Source: Verrucomicrobiota bacterium (GTDB lineage: Bacteria > Verrucomicrobiota > Verrucomicrobiia > Limisphaerales > PALSA-1396). Taken from it: 64,000 bases of DNA. Under the pieces are notes generated by a model. The model had not been told where the DNA came from and ran no database searches. It worked only from the letters and a program-made list of their open reading frames with translations. Position numbers and translations under genes: made by a program. Positions 43,112-52,631 of this stretch are shown piece by piece. The stretch lies in NCBI GenBank assembly GCA_016200005.1, contig JACQFP010000046.1:1-64000 (forward strand), written 5' to 3'. Positions within the stretch are counted from its first letter, which is position 1. Every line of letters begins with the position of its first letter.

Positions 43112-43836
43112 GCGACCTGCGGGGTAACGGCGACCGCCCGATCGAGTCCAGCCAACCGGGGATCAACTTTCTCAGCAATCTTGCCGTCGCGGATTTCAAT
43201 GCGACGCGGTGTGACGGCGGCGATTTCCGGATCGTGCGTGACGAGGATGACGGTGCTGCCTTCGCCACTCAACTTGCAGAATAATTGGAGAATGGCTTCG
43301 CCCGTGTTCGTATCGAGATTGCCGGTCGGTTCATCGGCGAAAATGATTTTGGGTGAGTTCACGAGGGCGCGGGCGATGGCCACCCGCTGCTGTTGCCCGC
43401 CCGAAAGTTGCGAGGGGCGGTGCTTGCTGCGGTTTTCCAAATCGACCATCTTAAGCGCAGCCATGGAGCGCTCGCGTCGTTCGCGGCCGGACACGCCGCT
43501 GTAAACCATCGGCAGTTCCACGTTCTGCAGGACGTTCAGTTTCGGCAGCAGATTGAAGAACTGGAAAACGAAACCAATCTTGCGGTTGCGAATGCCGGCC
43601 AGTTCACGCGGCGACGCTCCTTGGATCATGGTGCCGTCCAGTTTGATCGTGCCCTTGGTCGGCGTGTCGAGACAACCGAGAATGTGCATCAAAGTGGATT
43701 TGCCGCTGCCGGAAGGGCCGATGATGGAAATGAACTCGCCGGTTTCAATGTCGAGGGAGACATCGTCCAGCGCGCGAATTTCCTCCCCGCCGAGCAGGTA
43801 AATTTTGCTGACGTTGCGAAGTTCGACCAGTGCCAT
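43108..43836 (-). CDS. MacB/LolD-type ABC transporter ATPase
   Basis: A 242-residue nucleotide-binding subunit. The Walker A segment GPSGSGKST is at about 40-48, the Q-loop is VFQFFNLLPKL, the signature LSGGQQQRVAIARAL, the Walker B ADEPTGNLD, and the H-loop VTHD. The short LolD/MacB-type sequence LNVLQNVELPMVYSGV also fits. It pairs with the FtsX permease downstream (4-base overlap) and the membrane fusion protein upstream (15-base gap). Transcription should begin before the membrane fusion protein at 45072. Confidence 0.95.
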   Translation of the reverse strand: MALVELRNVSKIYLLGGEEIRALDDVSLDIETGEFISIIGPSGSGKSTLMHILGCLDTPTKGTIKLDGTMIQGASPRELAGIRNRKIGFVFQFFNLLPKLNVLQNVELPMVYSGVSGRERRERSMAALKMVDLENRSKHRPSQLSGGQQQRVAIARALVNSPKIIFADEPTGNLDTNTGEAILQLFCKLSGEGSTVILVTHDPEIAAVTPRRIEIRDGKIAEKVDPRLAGLDRAVAVTPQVA

Positions 43837-43851
43837 AAGTCAACGGGCGTG

Positions 43852-45072
43852 TCAGCGGGTGCGAGGAACCGTGGCGGGAGCGGCCTTGCCCGTGCCGCCG
43901 GTTTTTGAAGTGCTCTCCGACTTGCCGGCGCTGGCTTCAACCTTGTTCGTGTTGACGCCCAGCGGCGACTTGACGAGCCGGGCCAGTTCTTCCTTGGGCA
44001 ATTCCAACGCGACGACTTCACCGGACGACAACCCCTTTTCCACCTCCGCATAAAAAAAATCAGACACACCAATAAGGACGGGCCGGCGTTCATAACTCTC
44101 ATTCTTCACCACGTAAACAAACCTCTCGTTCTGTTGGGTCTCCTCATTCAGCTCGGTGAAAACGGCTGACAAAGGCACCGCCAAAACATTGTCGGCGGCG
44201 GCAACGGGAATCTTGATGTTCGCGGTCATGCCGGGCCGGATGCGCTTATCGACATCTTTCAGCAGGATGCGAGTGGCAAAACCTTTGATGTTGTTTTTGA
44301 TCGTGGCCTGCGGCGCGATGCGTTCCACCTTGCCGTTCACTCTCAGCCCGGGCACCGCTTCCACCTGCACTTCGACTTGCTGTTGCGCTTTCAGCCGGGC
44401 GACGTCCGCCTGGTTGATGTGGGCGTTGATGACCATCTCGTTGAGGTTGGCGATGGTCAAAACCTCCGTGCCGCCGGCAACCCCGCCGGAGCCGGACACT
44501 GCCTGTCCGACTGAAACCGGGCGCGTCAGAATTGTGCAATCAAATGGGGCGAGGATTTTTGTCTTCGTCAGTTGATATTCCACCAAGCCGAGATCCTTCT
44601 CGACTTTTTGGAGAGTGTTCTTGGCGAGGTCGTATTCGGTCTTGGTATCATCGAACAACTCCTGGGAAATCAGCTTGTCGTTGTAGAGTTGCACGCTGCG
44701 TTCATAGTCGCGCTTGGTTTTCTCCAGATTCAGGCGCGCCGCCTCGATGGAGATGAGCGTCAAGGAACGTTGCGTCTGCAGGTCTTGATCGTCGAGTCCA
44801 AACAACACGCTGCCCTTCTTGACCTGATCGCCAAGGTCCACCAACAAAGAATTGATCTTGCCATTGATTTCCGGGCGCACGGAGACCTGGTCGGCCGGTC
44901 CGATTTCACCGGCGGCGTTGACCGCAAAATGGATGTCGCGGGATTCAACAATGGCGGTGGTTGGTCGTCCGGGGTTCCCGTTCGTGTGGTTGGTCTTGTC
45001 CAAACCTTTCCAAACATAAACGCCGCCGCCACCCACTGCCACAACTGCCATTACCACAAAGAAAGTTTTCAT
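43852..45072 (-). CDS. Membrane fusion protein (MacA/HlyD family)
   Basis: A 406-residue periplasmic adaptor with one N-terminal membrane helix (FFVVMAVVAVGGGGVYVW). A lipoyl-type half motif (VRPEINGKINSLLVDLGDQV, VKKGSVLFGLDD) is followed by a helical hairpin of about 100-175 and the second lipoyl half (ILAPFDCTILTRPVSVGQAV). The beta-barrel domain (NAHINQADVARLKAQQQ) and membrane-proximal domain come next. A Ser/Thr/Lys-rich tail of some 30 residues is extra. It is the first gene of the exporter operon and links inner-membrane MacB-type permeases to an outer-membrane channel encoded elsewhere. Confidence 0.92.
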   Translation of the reverse strand: MKTFFVVMAVVAVGGGGVYVWKGLDKTNHTNGNPGRPTTAIVESRDIHFAVNAAGEIGPADQVSVRPEINGKINSLLVDLGDQVKKGSVLFGLDDQDLQTQRSLTLISIEAARLNLEKTKRDYERSVQLYNDKLISQELFDDTKTEYDLAKNTLQKVEKDLGLVEYQLTKTKILAPFDCTILTRPVSVGQAVSGSGGVAGGTEVLTIANLNEMVINAHINQADVARLKAQQQVEVQVEAVPGLRVNGKVERIAPQATIKNNIKGFATRILLKDVDKRIRPGMTANIKIPVAAADNVLAVPLSAVFTELNEETQQNERFVYVVKNESYERRPVLIGVSDFFYAEVEKGLSSGEVVALELPKEELARLVKSPLGVNTNKVEASAGKSESTSKTGGTGKAAPATVPRTR

Positions 45073-45200
45073 TAATCAACAACCTGCAGAGTATTCTTTC
45101 CGAAAGCCGCGTGCAAATGCGAACTTCAGGCGAAAAAGCGAACACGCTTCAGCCATTTAAACGATTTGAGGCAGGCCAAAGTTACCTTTGGCGCAAGAAA

Positions 45201-45224
45201 CCACGCGCCAACGGTGGCGCGTGG
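45201..45224 (-). terminator. Hairpin terminator after the PhoPQ-related gene
   Basis: ccacgcgcc at 45201-45209 and ggcgcgtgg at 45216-45224 form a perfect nine-base stem with a six-base loop. On the minus strand it lies 46 bases after the stop at 45271 and is followed by TTTCTT. A modest T-run makes it a fair rather than strong intrinsic terminator. Confidence 0.5.
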
Positions 45225-45270
45225 AATGTACAGAGATCGCTCTTGAGTCGGATTTGTGAAACAAACCTCG

Positions 45271-46707
45271 TCACTTCTTGGCCGTCTTCGGCACAAAGGT
45301 GTAAGGCAAAACGTCGGGGACCACGCTCACTTGCGTTGTGAATTTAAACGGGGCCGGTCCGCCATTCTTGTAGGTCAATTCAACAAAAAATGCCGTCCAG
45401 CCTTTTTCCGGTTTGGGCACTTTGCCGACATACATGCCGCCACCTTCGTCCGTCAATTCACTGCTGTGATACGCCGGTCCAATCTTTTCGAGCCGGAAAT
45501 CGCGGGCATTCGGATCGGTGGCCTGCCAGAGTTTAACCGCCGCCGGCTTGTCGATCGTCTTCACACGCAGAGAGCCGTCCTTCTCCAGCGCCCAAGTAAA
45601 CTCCGGAAGATGTCCCCCGGTCAGGACCGCGTTGTAACAGGCGAGCAATGTTTCCCAGGCGTCTGACCCGCGCAGCGAGTGATCGGCATTGGGAACGTAG
45701 CGAAGATATTTCGTGCCCGGCAAATCCTTGAAGTAAAACTGCGCCGAGTCGGGCAGGAAGAATTGATCGCCTCCGGCGTTGATGATGAACTTGGGCATCG
45801 TCAGTCGGTCACGGTATTCATACGGCTCCTCAATTTTCATCAGCGCCCGGTATTCCGGCGTGCCGTTCCAGTCCATGAGGCCCATCGCCACATAATCGCC
45901 CACCGCCGGCGCCCAGAATCCGTAGGCCTCCCAGTGATGCTTGAAAGAGGGTTCAATGTTCAGCAGATCAATCACAAATGGAACAATGGCAATGACGCGC
46001 TTATCCACTGCCGCCGTCGTCCACGTTGTCCAGCCGCGCTTGGAGCCGCCCGCGACCACAAACGAATCAACCTTTACGTTGCCACCCTCCGGGCTGCCGA
46101 GAAACGCGGTCACGGTATCCATGGCGCGCACGGCGCTCTTGGTCATCGGCAGACGTGCCGGCCATTTGGGGTCGCCGGTGTGAAGGAACTTGTTCCAGGT
46201 ATAAGCAATAAAAGAATCCTCCGAACGACCAAACGATTCTCCGACGAAGGTCAGCGGCTGGTTCGGCACTTGTCGTAATTCCGTGACGACGGATTTCGTC
46301 TCGACGGCGACCTTGACCATGTTGGCCTCGGCTGATTTCGGCGGGCCGCCGTTGTTATTGCCGCCGCCAATGAACAGGAGCGACTTGGAGCTCTCAACCT
46401 TGTCGGGCTTGACCATGACCATCCAATGTTTCCAAAGCGGTCGGTTCACCTCGTTCGTGGTCAAGTAGGCTTGCGAGGTCATTTCCAAAATGTAAGTGGT
46501 CTGGCCCTCGCCCTTGACGGTGTCCACAAGATGATAACTGTAATTTGGATCGGGTGTGGCGACGTATTTGTCGAGCGGAGTGGGCGCGGCGCCGGCCCTG
46601 GAATAAGACGCGACTTGCGCGTAACCGGTCAGAGAAAGGCCGATGGCCAAGGCGAGAAGCAGGTGCCGCCAGCCCATGAGAATGCGATTGGAACGATCTA
46701 ATTTCAT
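45271..46707 (-). CDS. PhoPQ-activated pathogenicity-related (PqaA) family hydrolase
   Basis: A 478-residue exported protein with a signal peptide (a second ATG at 46677 gives a tighter one, MGWRHLLLALAIGLSL). The alpha/beta-hydrolase core has the serine elbow VVAGGSKRGWTTW, which fits the PhoPQ-related family, then PFVIDLLNIEPSFKHHWEAYG, GGDQFFLPDS and a late ADHSLRGSD that supplies the histidine. The family's substrate is not established; members are abundant in secretomes of Planctomycetes and Verrucomicrobia. It stands between the sulfatase fusion and the exporter operon on the same strand, with gaps too long to assume one operon. Confidence 0.9.
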   Translation of the reverse strand: MKLDRSNRILMGWRHLLLALAIGLSLTGYAQVASYSRAGAAPTPLDKYVATPDPNYSYHLVDTVKGEGQTTYILEMTSQAYLTTNEVNRPLWKHWMVMVKPDKVESSKSLLFIGGGNNNGGPPKSAEANMVKVAVETKSVVTELRQVPNQPLTFVGESFGRSEDSFIAYTWNKFLHTGDPKWPARLPMTKSAVRAMDTVTAFLGSPEGGNVKVDSFVVAGGSKRGWTTWTTAAVDKRVIAIVPFVIDLLNIEPSFKHHWEAYGFWAPAVGDYVAMGLMDWNGTPEYRALMKIEEPYEYRDRLTMPKFIINAGGDQFFLPDSAQFYFKDLPGTKYLRYVPNADHSLRGSDAWETLLACYNAVLTGGHLPEFTWALEKDGSLRVKTIDKPAAVKLWQATDPNARDFRLEKIGPAYHSSELTDEGGGMYVGKVPKPEKGWTAFFVELTYKNGGPAPFKFTTQVSVVPDVLPYTFVPKTAKK

Positions 46708-46893
46708 AAATTGTGAATCAAAATGTTTTTGCCTTAATTAACAGTTAACGGAACCACGCCGCTTACAAACGCTGGTTTTGTCTCTTCTGTCAATCCGGTT
46801 TTTGCTTTTTCGGAACTGAACCGAAATGGAAATGCCACGTCAATCGGCTGTGTTTGGACGCCACTTCGCGGGATTGGATTCAAAAAGGACGGT

Positions 46894-49251
46894 TTATTTT
46901 GCCGGAAGTTTCACCTTTGCCAGGTAGATGCTCGCCTTGCCTTCGTGCGAGGAATAATAGCTGACCCAGAGCAGGCCATCGTGCCAGGCGAGGCCGGGAT
47001 AACTATTGTCGCCGCCGGAAGGAAGTTTAAGAAACTCTGTGAGTTTGCCGGAGTCGGCATCCACCCACATCAACGCTGTGCGCGCCCCGCCGTCGTAGAG
47101 CCGAACCGCGGCCACAATCCGCCCATCCGCCAAGCGAAGCATGTGTGGTCCGCCGATTTTGACACCGAGGTCTTTCCACTGCCATTCTTTGTAGGGCGGC
47201 CTGGCAAGGCCCAATTGGCCGGATGCTTTTTCGCCATCGCGACGCAGCAGGCACAACGCGGTATCATCGGGCAGAAAGACAATCGACGTTTCATTCGGAT
47301 GACCTTCATCGAAAAGTTTCGGCACAAGTGTCTCGAACCTCTTGCCGTCCTTGCTGGCGTAAAGCCGGATGAAGTTTTCTGCCGTCGTGTCGTAGCCGAC
47401 GCTGTAAGCAGTTTTCTTGTGCCACGTCGTCCGCCACAGCCAGAAGTTCGGGTCACCGATTTTGACCGGCTCACTCCAGTTGTGTCCATCCTTGGAAAAC
47501 CAGGCGAGCGATTGATGCTTGAACTCTGCCGGCTGGTGCAACGCCGCCGCGCCGCTGAGCATCAACTGACCGCCCGGCGTGATCGTGATCTTGGCGTCGC
47601 GCAAATCGCTTTTGTCACCAGTGATCAACGCGGCGGAGCTCCAGGTCTTGCCGTCACTTGAGGTAATGATTCGCAACGCGCCATCGGGCGAGACGTGCGC
47701 CTGGCCTTCACGAAACACGCAAAACCAGTTGCCTTTGAACCAAACCAAATCAGTGAAGGCATTGTGCGGGGCTTGGTCCCAGATTTTGCGGACTTCAACG
47801 ACTTCCGACTCGTTCCGTTGTCGGATTGAATCTGGTTGTCCGCCGGCGTGCAACAGAGCTTTTGTTTCCGCGACCGTGTGTGTGTACTTTGGATTGTTTG
47901 CCAGGTTGGTGAATTCATGAGGGTCCTTGTCATGGTCGTAAAGTTCCACGCCAGCTTTGCCGTCGTCCCATTCGGTGTAGCGCCAGCGTTCGGTGCGAAC
48001 ACTGCGGCCCATGATTTGGCGACCGTTCTCCGTCCGGGTCACTTGCGTGTAGGCCGGTTTGGTCCATCGAGCGTTCGGGTTGTTCAACAGCGGACGCAGA
48101 CTTTGGCCAGCGAGATTTTTTGGCGCGGGCAGGTCGCAGAGATCCGCCAGCGTCGGGTATAGGTCCACAAACTCCACTGTGCGCCCGCTGCCCTTGCCTT
48201 GCGCTTTCTGGCTCGGAGCAGCAATGATCAACGGGACGCGCGCCGATTCCTCAAACAAACTCATCTTCATCCACTGCCGGTGCTCGCCGAGCAGGTAACC
48301 GTGATCTCCCCAGAGCACGACGATGGTATTCTCCCAGAGCTTCAAGCGATCCAGCGCCTCGAGCAGTTTGCCGACCTGGGCGTCCATGAACGAAATGGCG
48401 GCGAAGTAAGCGCGCATGGCTTCACGCTGTTGTGGCTCGGTCAAACCCCAGTCCGGCGGCTTGGTGTAAAGCGCGACCGGCGGGATGTCGGCGAGATCGT
48501 TCGCGGGGTTTTGCGCCAGTTTTATCTTTTCCAACGGATACATGTCGAAATAGTTTTTCGGCGCAATGTAGGGACAATGTGGACGGTAAAACCCAACCGC
48601 GAGGAAGAACGGCTTGTCCTTGTGTTCTTCCAACAAACGAACCGCCGCGGCCGCGCCCTTGCCATCGGTTTGTTCTTCATCCGTGCCGTCCGCGGCGAGA
48701 AACGCCAGGGCGCTGCCAAGACCGCGCCTGGGTGTGTAGTTGGTGAGTTTGCCTTCCTCGTCCTTGTCGCGACCACGTGGATTCACCACCTCGTCCCACG
48801 ATTGCGGATCGTCCAGACCGTCGGTGCCGATTTGTCCGGGGACGCCATAATGAAAAATCTTCCCGACTCGTGCGACGAAGTAACCATGCTGACGAAACAA
48901 TTGCGGCAGCGTGACGACATCCGGCAGCGTCGATTTACGAAAATCAACCTTGAGATCAAAGATGCGCGTCGTGTCCGGACGCAAACCAGTCAGCAGTGAA
49001 ACGCGACTCGGACTGCAAAGCGGGAATTGGCAATACGCGCGGTCGAAACGAACACCACGCGCGGCGATCCGGTCGATGTTCGGCGATTTCACCAGCGAAT
49101 GGCCGTAACATCCGAGCGCATTGTTCAGATCATCAGCGGCGATGAAGAGAACATTCGGTTTGCGTGATCGTGTCTGGGCGGATTCAACTGCCGGAGAAAT
49201 CGCAGCCGTGAGACAACAGCAAACCAGAAGGATGGAGAATTGTCTTTTCAT
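46894..49251 (-). CDS. Sulfatase fused to a sialidase/BNR-like domain
   Basis: A 785-residue secreted protein with a signal peptide at 1-25. The sulfatase domain (about 30-470) begins [20 protein letters not shown] with metal-binding Asp40 and Asp41. The formylglycine site is Cys79 in CSPSR, and [15 protein letters not shown] and [14 protein letters not shown] fit iduronate-2-sulfatase-like members. The C-terminal 300 residues ([29 protein letters not shown]-like end) look like a six-bladed exo-alpha-sialidase/BNR propeller. The protein would remove sulfate from a glycan while binding or trimming it. An anaerobic or FGE-type maturase must be encoded elsewhere. Confidence 0.9.
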   Translation of the reverse strand: MKRQFSILLVCCCLTAAISPAVESAQTRSRKPNVLFIAADDLNNALGCYGHSLVKSPNIDRIAARGVRFDRAYCQFPLCSPSRVSLLTGLRPDTTRIFDLKVDFRKSTLPDVVTLPQLFRQHGYFVARVGKIFHYGVPGQIGTDGLDDPQSWDEVVNPRGRDKDEEGKLTNYTPRRGLGSALAFLAADGTDEEQTDGKGAAAAVRLLEEHKDKPFFLAVGFYRPHCPYIAPKNYFDMYPLEKIKLAQNPANDLADIPPVALYTKPPDWGLTEPQQREAMRAYFAAISFMDAQVGKLLEALDRLKLWENTIVVLWGDHGYLLGEHRQWMKMSLFEESARVPLIIAAPSQKAQGKGSGRTVEFVDLYPTLADLCDLPAPKNLAGQSLRPLLNNPNARWTKPAYTQVTRTENGRQIMGRSVRTERWRYTEWDDGKAGVELYDHDKDPHEFTNLANNPKYTHTVAETKALLHAGGQPDSIRQRNESEVVEVRKIWDQAPHNAFTDLVWFKGNWFCVFREGQAHVSPDGALRIITSSDGKTWSSAALITGDKSDLRDAKITITPGGQLMLSGAAALHQPAEFKHQSLAWFSKDGHNWSEPVKIGDPNFWLWRTTWHKKTAYSVGYDTTAENFIRLYASKDGKRFETLVPKLFDEGHPNETSIVFLPDDTALCLLRRDGEKASGQLGLARPPYKEWQWKDLGVKIGGPHMLRLADGRIVAAVRLYDGGARTALMWVDADSGKLTEFLKLPSGGDNSYPGLAWHDGLLWVSYYSSHEGKASIYLAKVKLPAK

Positions 49252-49521
49252 TTTCGCCAGAGTAATTGTCAGCGGAAACTTTTAATAGGAAGAAAGAACT
49301 GGAAAGTGGGACGCGGGTGCGGCGTTTGTCGCGACTTGCTCTTGAACCCAAACACATGAAAAACAGTACGAATGTTTTGCGTAGTGTCGAAGACTTCTCA
49401 TCTGATTCCCCCACATCTTGTGTCTGAAATTAACGGTCCCACTACATTCTGTGGGTTGATTTTGTTTCATAATGTCCGCATAATACGCCTGTTCGTTGGC
49501 TGAATTCTTACAAACGAAATT

Positions 49522-50019
49522 ATGTCCAGTCGTGGAGAAAAGTTGGGGGGTTCTCGTCGTGTCTTTCTCGAGCCGATGGCGATTTTTATTCTCTGCTGTT
49601 CGATTCATGCGCAAACGAACGAAACCCAGCCAGCCGCTACGACACCTTCTTCAAACCTTGACGCGAGCCGCGTGTTCGCGCTGGGCATGATCGAAACCGG
49701 GAATGATGATCGCGGCGTAGGGCGCGCCGGCGAAATCAGCCGCTATCAAATTCATCCCGCGGTCTGGAAAGCGTATTCAAACTCGCACGAGTATCAGAAT
49801 CCCGAAGTCTCGCTCGAGGTGGCGCGGCAGCATTGGACGACGCTGAGCAATTATTTTAAAGAGAAAGCCGCGCGCGAGCCGAGCGATTTCGACATGTATG
49901 TTTTATGGAACACGCGCTACGGGTTTTATGCCGCAAAAGGATTTGATCCGCTGCGCTTGCCGCGGTTTGTACAGGACCGCGCTCAAAGGTTTGTGAATCT
50001 GGTCAACCGCAAGGGTTGA
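49522..50019 (+). CDS. Exported transglycosylase-like protein
   Basis: A 165-residue protein with a signal-like hydrophobic stretch (PMAIFILCCSIHAQT) near 18-32. The core FALGMIETGNDDRGVGRAGEISRYQIHP resembles the first part of an SLT-type lytic transglycosylase or lysozyme-like fold, with Glu in the MIETG box at the catalytic position. The rest has FDMYVLWNTRYGFY and a helical end. It is shorter than most soluble transglycosylases, so activity on peptidoglycan is plausible but unproven. The gene is divergent from the sulfatase, 270 bases away. Confidence 0.65.
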   Translation: MSSRGEKLGGSRRVFLEPMAIFILCCSIHAQTNETQPAATTPSSNLDASRVFALGMIETGNDDRGVGRAGEISRYQIHPAVWKAYSNSHEYQNPEVSLEVARQHWTTLSNYFKEKAAREPSDFDMYVLWNTRYGFYAAKGFDPLRLPRFVQDRAQRFVNLVNRKG

Positions 50020-50470
50020 ACGTTTGCCAAACTTCGCGGGCAGGCTCGCCAGCCTTTGCCCATCGCTTATGCTTCCGCAAGAGCCTTGTTTTGCCCACAG
50101 GCTGAATATCGGCAGGTAAAAGATGAGCAGACGATACAACCGCCGTGAGAGGTTGGGCTTCCCGGCCAGGCAAACGCCCCTTGAACAACATGTGCCCAAA
50201 AGTTGTGCTGCGCGATGAGAGGCCGAAGGCGGCTTTGGGCGGCGCTGGCGGACGCAAAATTCCCAACGCCATCTTTGGTGTCCAGACTGGGTATATTGGA
50301 CTCGGAAGGTCGATGGAGGGCGCGATTTCCGCGCCGCGCCGGCACAGTATTTCAAAATGCCCGGTTACAAGATCGGTGCCCGCGCCCTGGTGAGTGTGGT
50401 GACCTTCAATCCCAAGTCAGGCGAGGTTCATGGCGCGTCACGCTAACGTCACCGGCAGATGCCTTGCCGA
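50020..50470. other. Gene-poor stretch with a possible coding remnant
   Basis: No intact gene is supported. Overlapping frames of 82-150 codons here have no start signals and Arg/Pro-rich translations. From about 50219 to the stop at 50446 one frame without an early start reads like degraded protein-coding sequence (see the separate entry). Confidence 0.4.
50219..50446 (+). pseudogene. Possible degraded coding remnant
   Basis: From 50219 this frame stays open to a TAA at 50444-50446. Its last third reads FRAAPAQYFKMPGYKIGARA and then ends FNPKSGEVHGASR, which has protein-like composition. The only ATG is at 50357, 29 codons before the end, and no Shine-Dalgarno precedes it. It could be a decayed gene end or a dispersed repeat; chance cannot be excluded. 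No family match is claimed. Confidence 0.3.
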
Positions 50471-50677
50471 TCACGAACGCGCATGGGCGAGCGCCGGTGT
50501 CTGGGTCGCTTGAGGTGCCATTGCGGGAGATGCCGCGTCTGGCTTGGGACTGGCGACTGGGTTCGCATTGTCCGGACCCATCTTGCTGTTCCGGAGCAGT
50601 AAATGGATGAGGGCGACGTAGGCGCCAACCATTACACAGACTCCAATGAAGATCAGAATCGACTCGATGCCAATCAT
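50471..50677 (-). CDS. Small single-pass membrane protein, 68 aa
   Basis: The start ATG at 50677 follows aggaga at seven bases, one of the best Shine-Dalgarno sequences in the window. The product begins MIGIESILIFIGVCVMVGAY, a membrane helix that runs to about residue 27, then a short basic turn and a Pro/Ala-rich tail of some 40 residues. It resembles the small, disordered-tail membrane proteins seen next to secretion or stress loci, but no family is recognised. It is divergent from the Tat-exported phosphoesterase. Confidence 0.65.
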   Translation of the reverse strand: MIGIESILIFIGVCVMVGAYVALIHLLLRNSKMGPDNANPVASPKPDAASPAMAPQATQTPALAHARS

Positions 50678-50851
50678 AGCGTTCTCCTGTTCGTTTCGGA
50701 ATAATGACCATCATTATTCCTGCGTTTGGTTAAAAAGTAAGTCCGACGGTGGTTCTGCACTCCACGAATGTTGCCAAATACCAGGCGGATTTTGTCCGCG
50801 ATTGATCGGTTTTATTTGCCAAGCAGAGGGGCCGACAGTTAAAAGCAGCAC

Positions 50852-51760
50852 ATGCCAATTCACCTTCCGCCAATCACGCGCCGGCAATTTCTGACGCGGT
50901 CAATCGCCGTTGGCGCGGGCTTGTTCATTAGCCCGCGGCCCGTGTCCGCTGAAGCAAGCGACCCGCACAGTCTGATTCTGCTGGCGGACACGCACATCGC
51001 CGCCGACCGAAACAAAAGCGCGCGCGATGTGAACATGACGGATAATTTGAAGACCGTCGCGGAAGAGTTCATCGCGTTACCCAAGCGACCGTCGGGTGTG
51101 CTGGTCAATGGCGATTGCGCCTTCAACACGGGCGAACCAGGCGACTACGCCACATTGACGGAGTTGCTCAAACCGATCCGCCAGGCGGGACTGCCGATTC
51201 ATCTGACCTTGGGCAATCACGACGCGCGCGATCATTTCTGGGCCGCCTTGACCGAGGTGAAGGCAGTGAAGCGTCCGCTCGCCGACAAGCACGTCGCCAT
51301 GTTGCGCACGCTGCGGGCGAACTGGTTTCTGCTCGATTCACTAGAAACCACGAACGTGACGCCCGGTTTGCTGGGCGATGCGCAACGCGATTGGCTCGTG
51401 AAAACTCTCGATGAGAACGCCGACAAACCGGCCGTTGTTTTTGCTCACCACAATCCGCAAAAGGACAACGCGCCTTCCGGCCTTAAGGACACGGAAAGAT
51501 TCTTTGAAGTCATCGAGCCGCGCAAACAGGTCAAGGCTTACATTTTCGGCCATACGCACAATTGGAACGTCACAAAGACGGACGGCGGCATCCACCTCAT
51601 CAACCTCCCGCCGGTCGCTTACGTTTTTGAAAAGGGAAAACCCAACGGTTGGGTGCAAGCGATGATGCAGCCGGACAGTCTCCGCCTCGAATTGCATTGT
51701 CTCGACCGCATGCACAAGGACCACGGCCAAGTGCTGAATTTGAAATGGCGTGCCGGTTAA
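50852..51760 (+). CDS. Tat-exported metallophosphoesterase
   Basis: A 302-residue protein. The N-terminus carries a Tat motif (ITRRQFLTR) before a hydrophobic stretch. The calcineurin-like core has LLADTHIAA, VNGDCAFN, LTLGNHDARDH, FAHHNPQ and FGHTHNWN, which are the usual two-metal ligand blocks. It likely hydrolyses phosphomonoesters or phosphodiesters in the periplasm after folding in the cytoplasm. The stop overlaps the sirtuin stop by four bases tail-to-tail. No promoter is clear. Confidence 0.9.
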   Translation: MPIHLPPITRRQFLTRSIAVGAGLFISPRPVSAEASDPHSLILLADTHIAADRNKSARDVNMTDNLKTVAEEFIALPKRPSGVLVNGDCAFNTGEPGDYATLTELLKPIRQAGLPIHLTLGNHDARDHFWAALTEVKAVKRPLADKHVAMLRTLRANWFLLDSLETTNVTPGLLGDAQRDWLVKTLDENADKPAVVFAHHNPQKDNAPSGLKDTERFFEVIEPRKQVKAYIFGHTHNWNVTKTDGGIHLINLPPVAYVFEKGKPNGWVQAMMQPDSLRLELHCLDRMHKDHGQVLNLKWRAG

Positions 51761-52545
51761 GGGACGAATGCTTCAACACTGCCGAGCGCGACGACGACCG
51801 CAGGCGGAAAAACTTTTTCCACATCTTCTTCAATTCGGATCGTGACTTGGGGCAGCGCGTCATGCTCGGTTTCACCGCGATTGATGATGACGTAGGGCAC
51901 ACCGTTTCGCGCCGCGAGCAGGGGAATTTCCGCCGCCGGATAAACAGAAAGTGTGGAACCAAGCGCGATGACGAAATCGGCGCGGCTCGCCGCGTCCTCG
52001 GCGCGCGACAAATCTTTCGGGCGAAGGTTCTGGCCGAAACTGATGGTGGCCGGTTTCAGAAAGCCACCACATTCACACAACGGCGGGCGTCGTGACTTGC
52101 GGAAATGATCGAAGTGCGCTTCCGGATCGGAGCGTCGCAAACAAGTCTGGCATTCCACCTCGCTGTTCGTGCCGTGCAATTCCACCAGACGTTCTGCGGA
52201 CGTTCCAGCGCGCGAATGGAGGCCGTCGATGTTTTGTGTGACGACCATGAGCAGTTTGCCGGCGCGTTCGAGTTGCGCGACGGCTTCGTGCGTGGCGTTC
52301 GGTCGCGCGTCCCGAAAGGCGTTCCAGGCTTCGAGTTTGTAATCCCAGTGTTCGATGCGCGCCGCTTCCGACGCCATGAAATCCTGGTAATAGACCGGTT
52401 GGCGTTTTTTCCAGACTCCGTTTGGCCCGCGAAATTCCGGAATGCCGCTGCCGGTCGAGATGCCCGCGCCGGTGAAGACGAGAACGTTCTTTGACGCGCG
52501 AAGCAGTTGAATCAATCGCTCGATCTCGGTGCTTGCTTTGGCCAT
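51757..52545 (-). CDS. SIR2-family NAD-dependent protein deacylase
   Basis: A 262-residue class III-type sirtuin. VFTGAGISTGSGIPEFRG is the NAD-binding loop, VVTQNIDGLHSRAG and VELHGTN contain the catalytic His, and the zinc ribbon has the pairs CQTC and CECGG. The closing LGSTLSVYPAAEIP is the family's final NAD contact. It removes acyl groups from lysines, using NAD and releasing nicotinamide. It lies between the phosphoesterase (convergent) and the rhomboid (divergent). Length is normal for the bacterial CobB group. Confidence 0.93.
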   Translation of the reverse strand: MAKASTEIERLIQLLRASKNVLVFTGAGISTGSGIPEFRGPNGVWKKRQPVYYQDFMASEAARIEHWDYKLEAWNAFRDARPNATHEAVAQLERAGKLLMVVTQNIDGLHSRAGTSAERLVELHGTNSEVECQTCLRRSDPEAHFDHFRKSRRPPLCECGGFLKPATISFGQNLRPKDLSRAEDAASRADFVIALGSTLSVYPAAEIPLLAARNGVPYVIINRGETEHDALPQVTIRIEEDVEKVFPPAVVVALGSVEAFVP

Positions 52546-52631
52546 GACGCCATTTTGGTTCGCCGGTGCGAAAATGCAATCCGGTGGTTTGCTGTTTACG
52601 GGAAGGAATTTGCCGGTAGGCTCAAGCCGTC

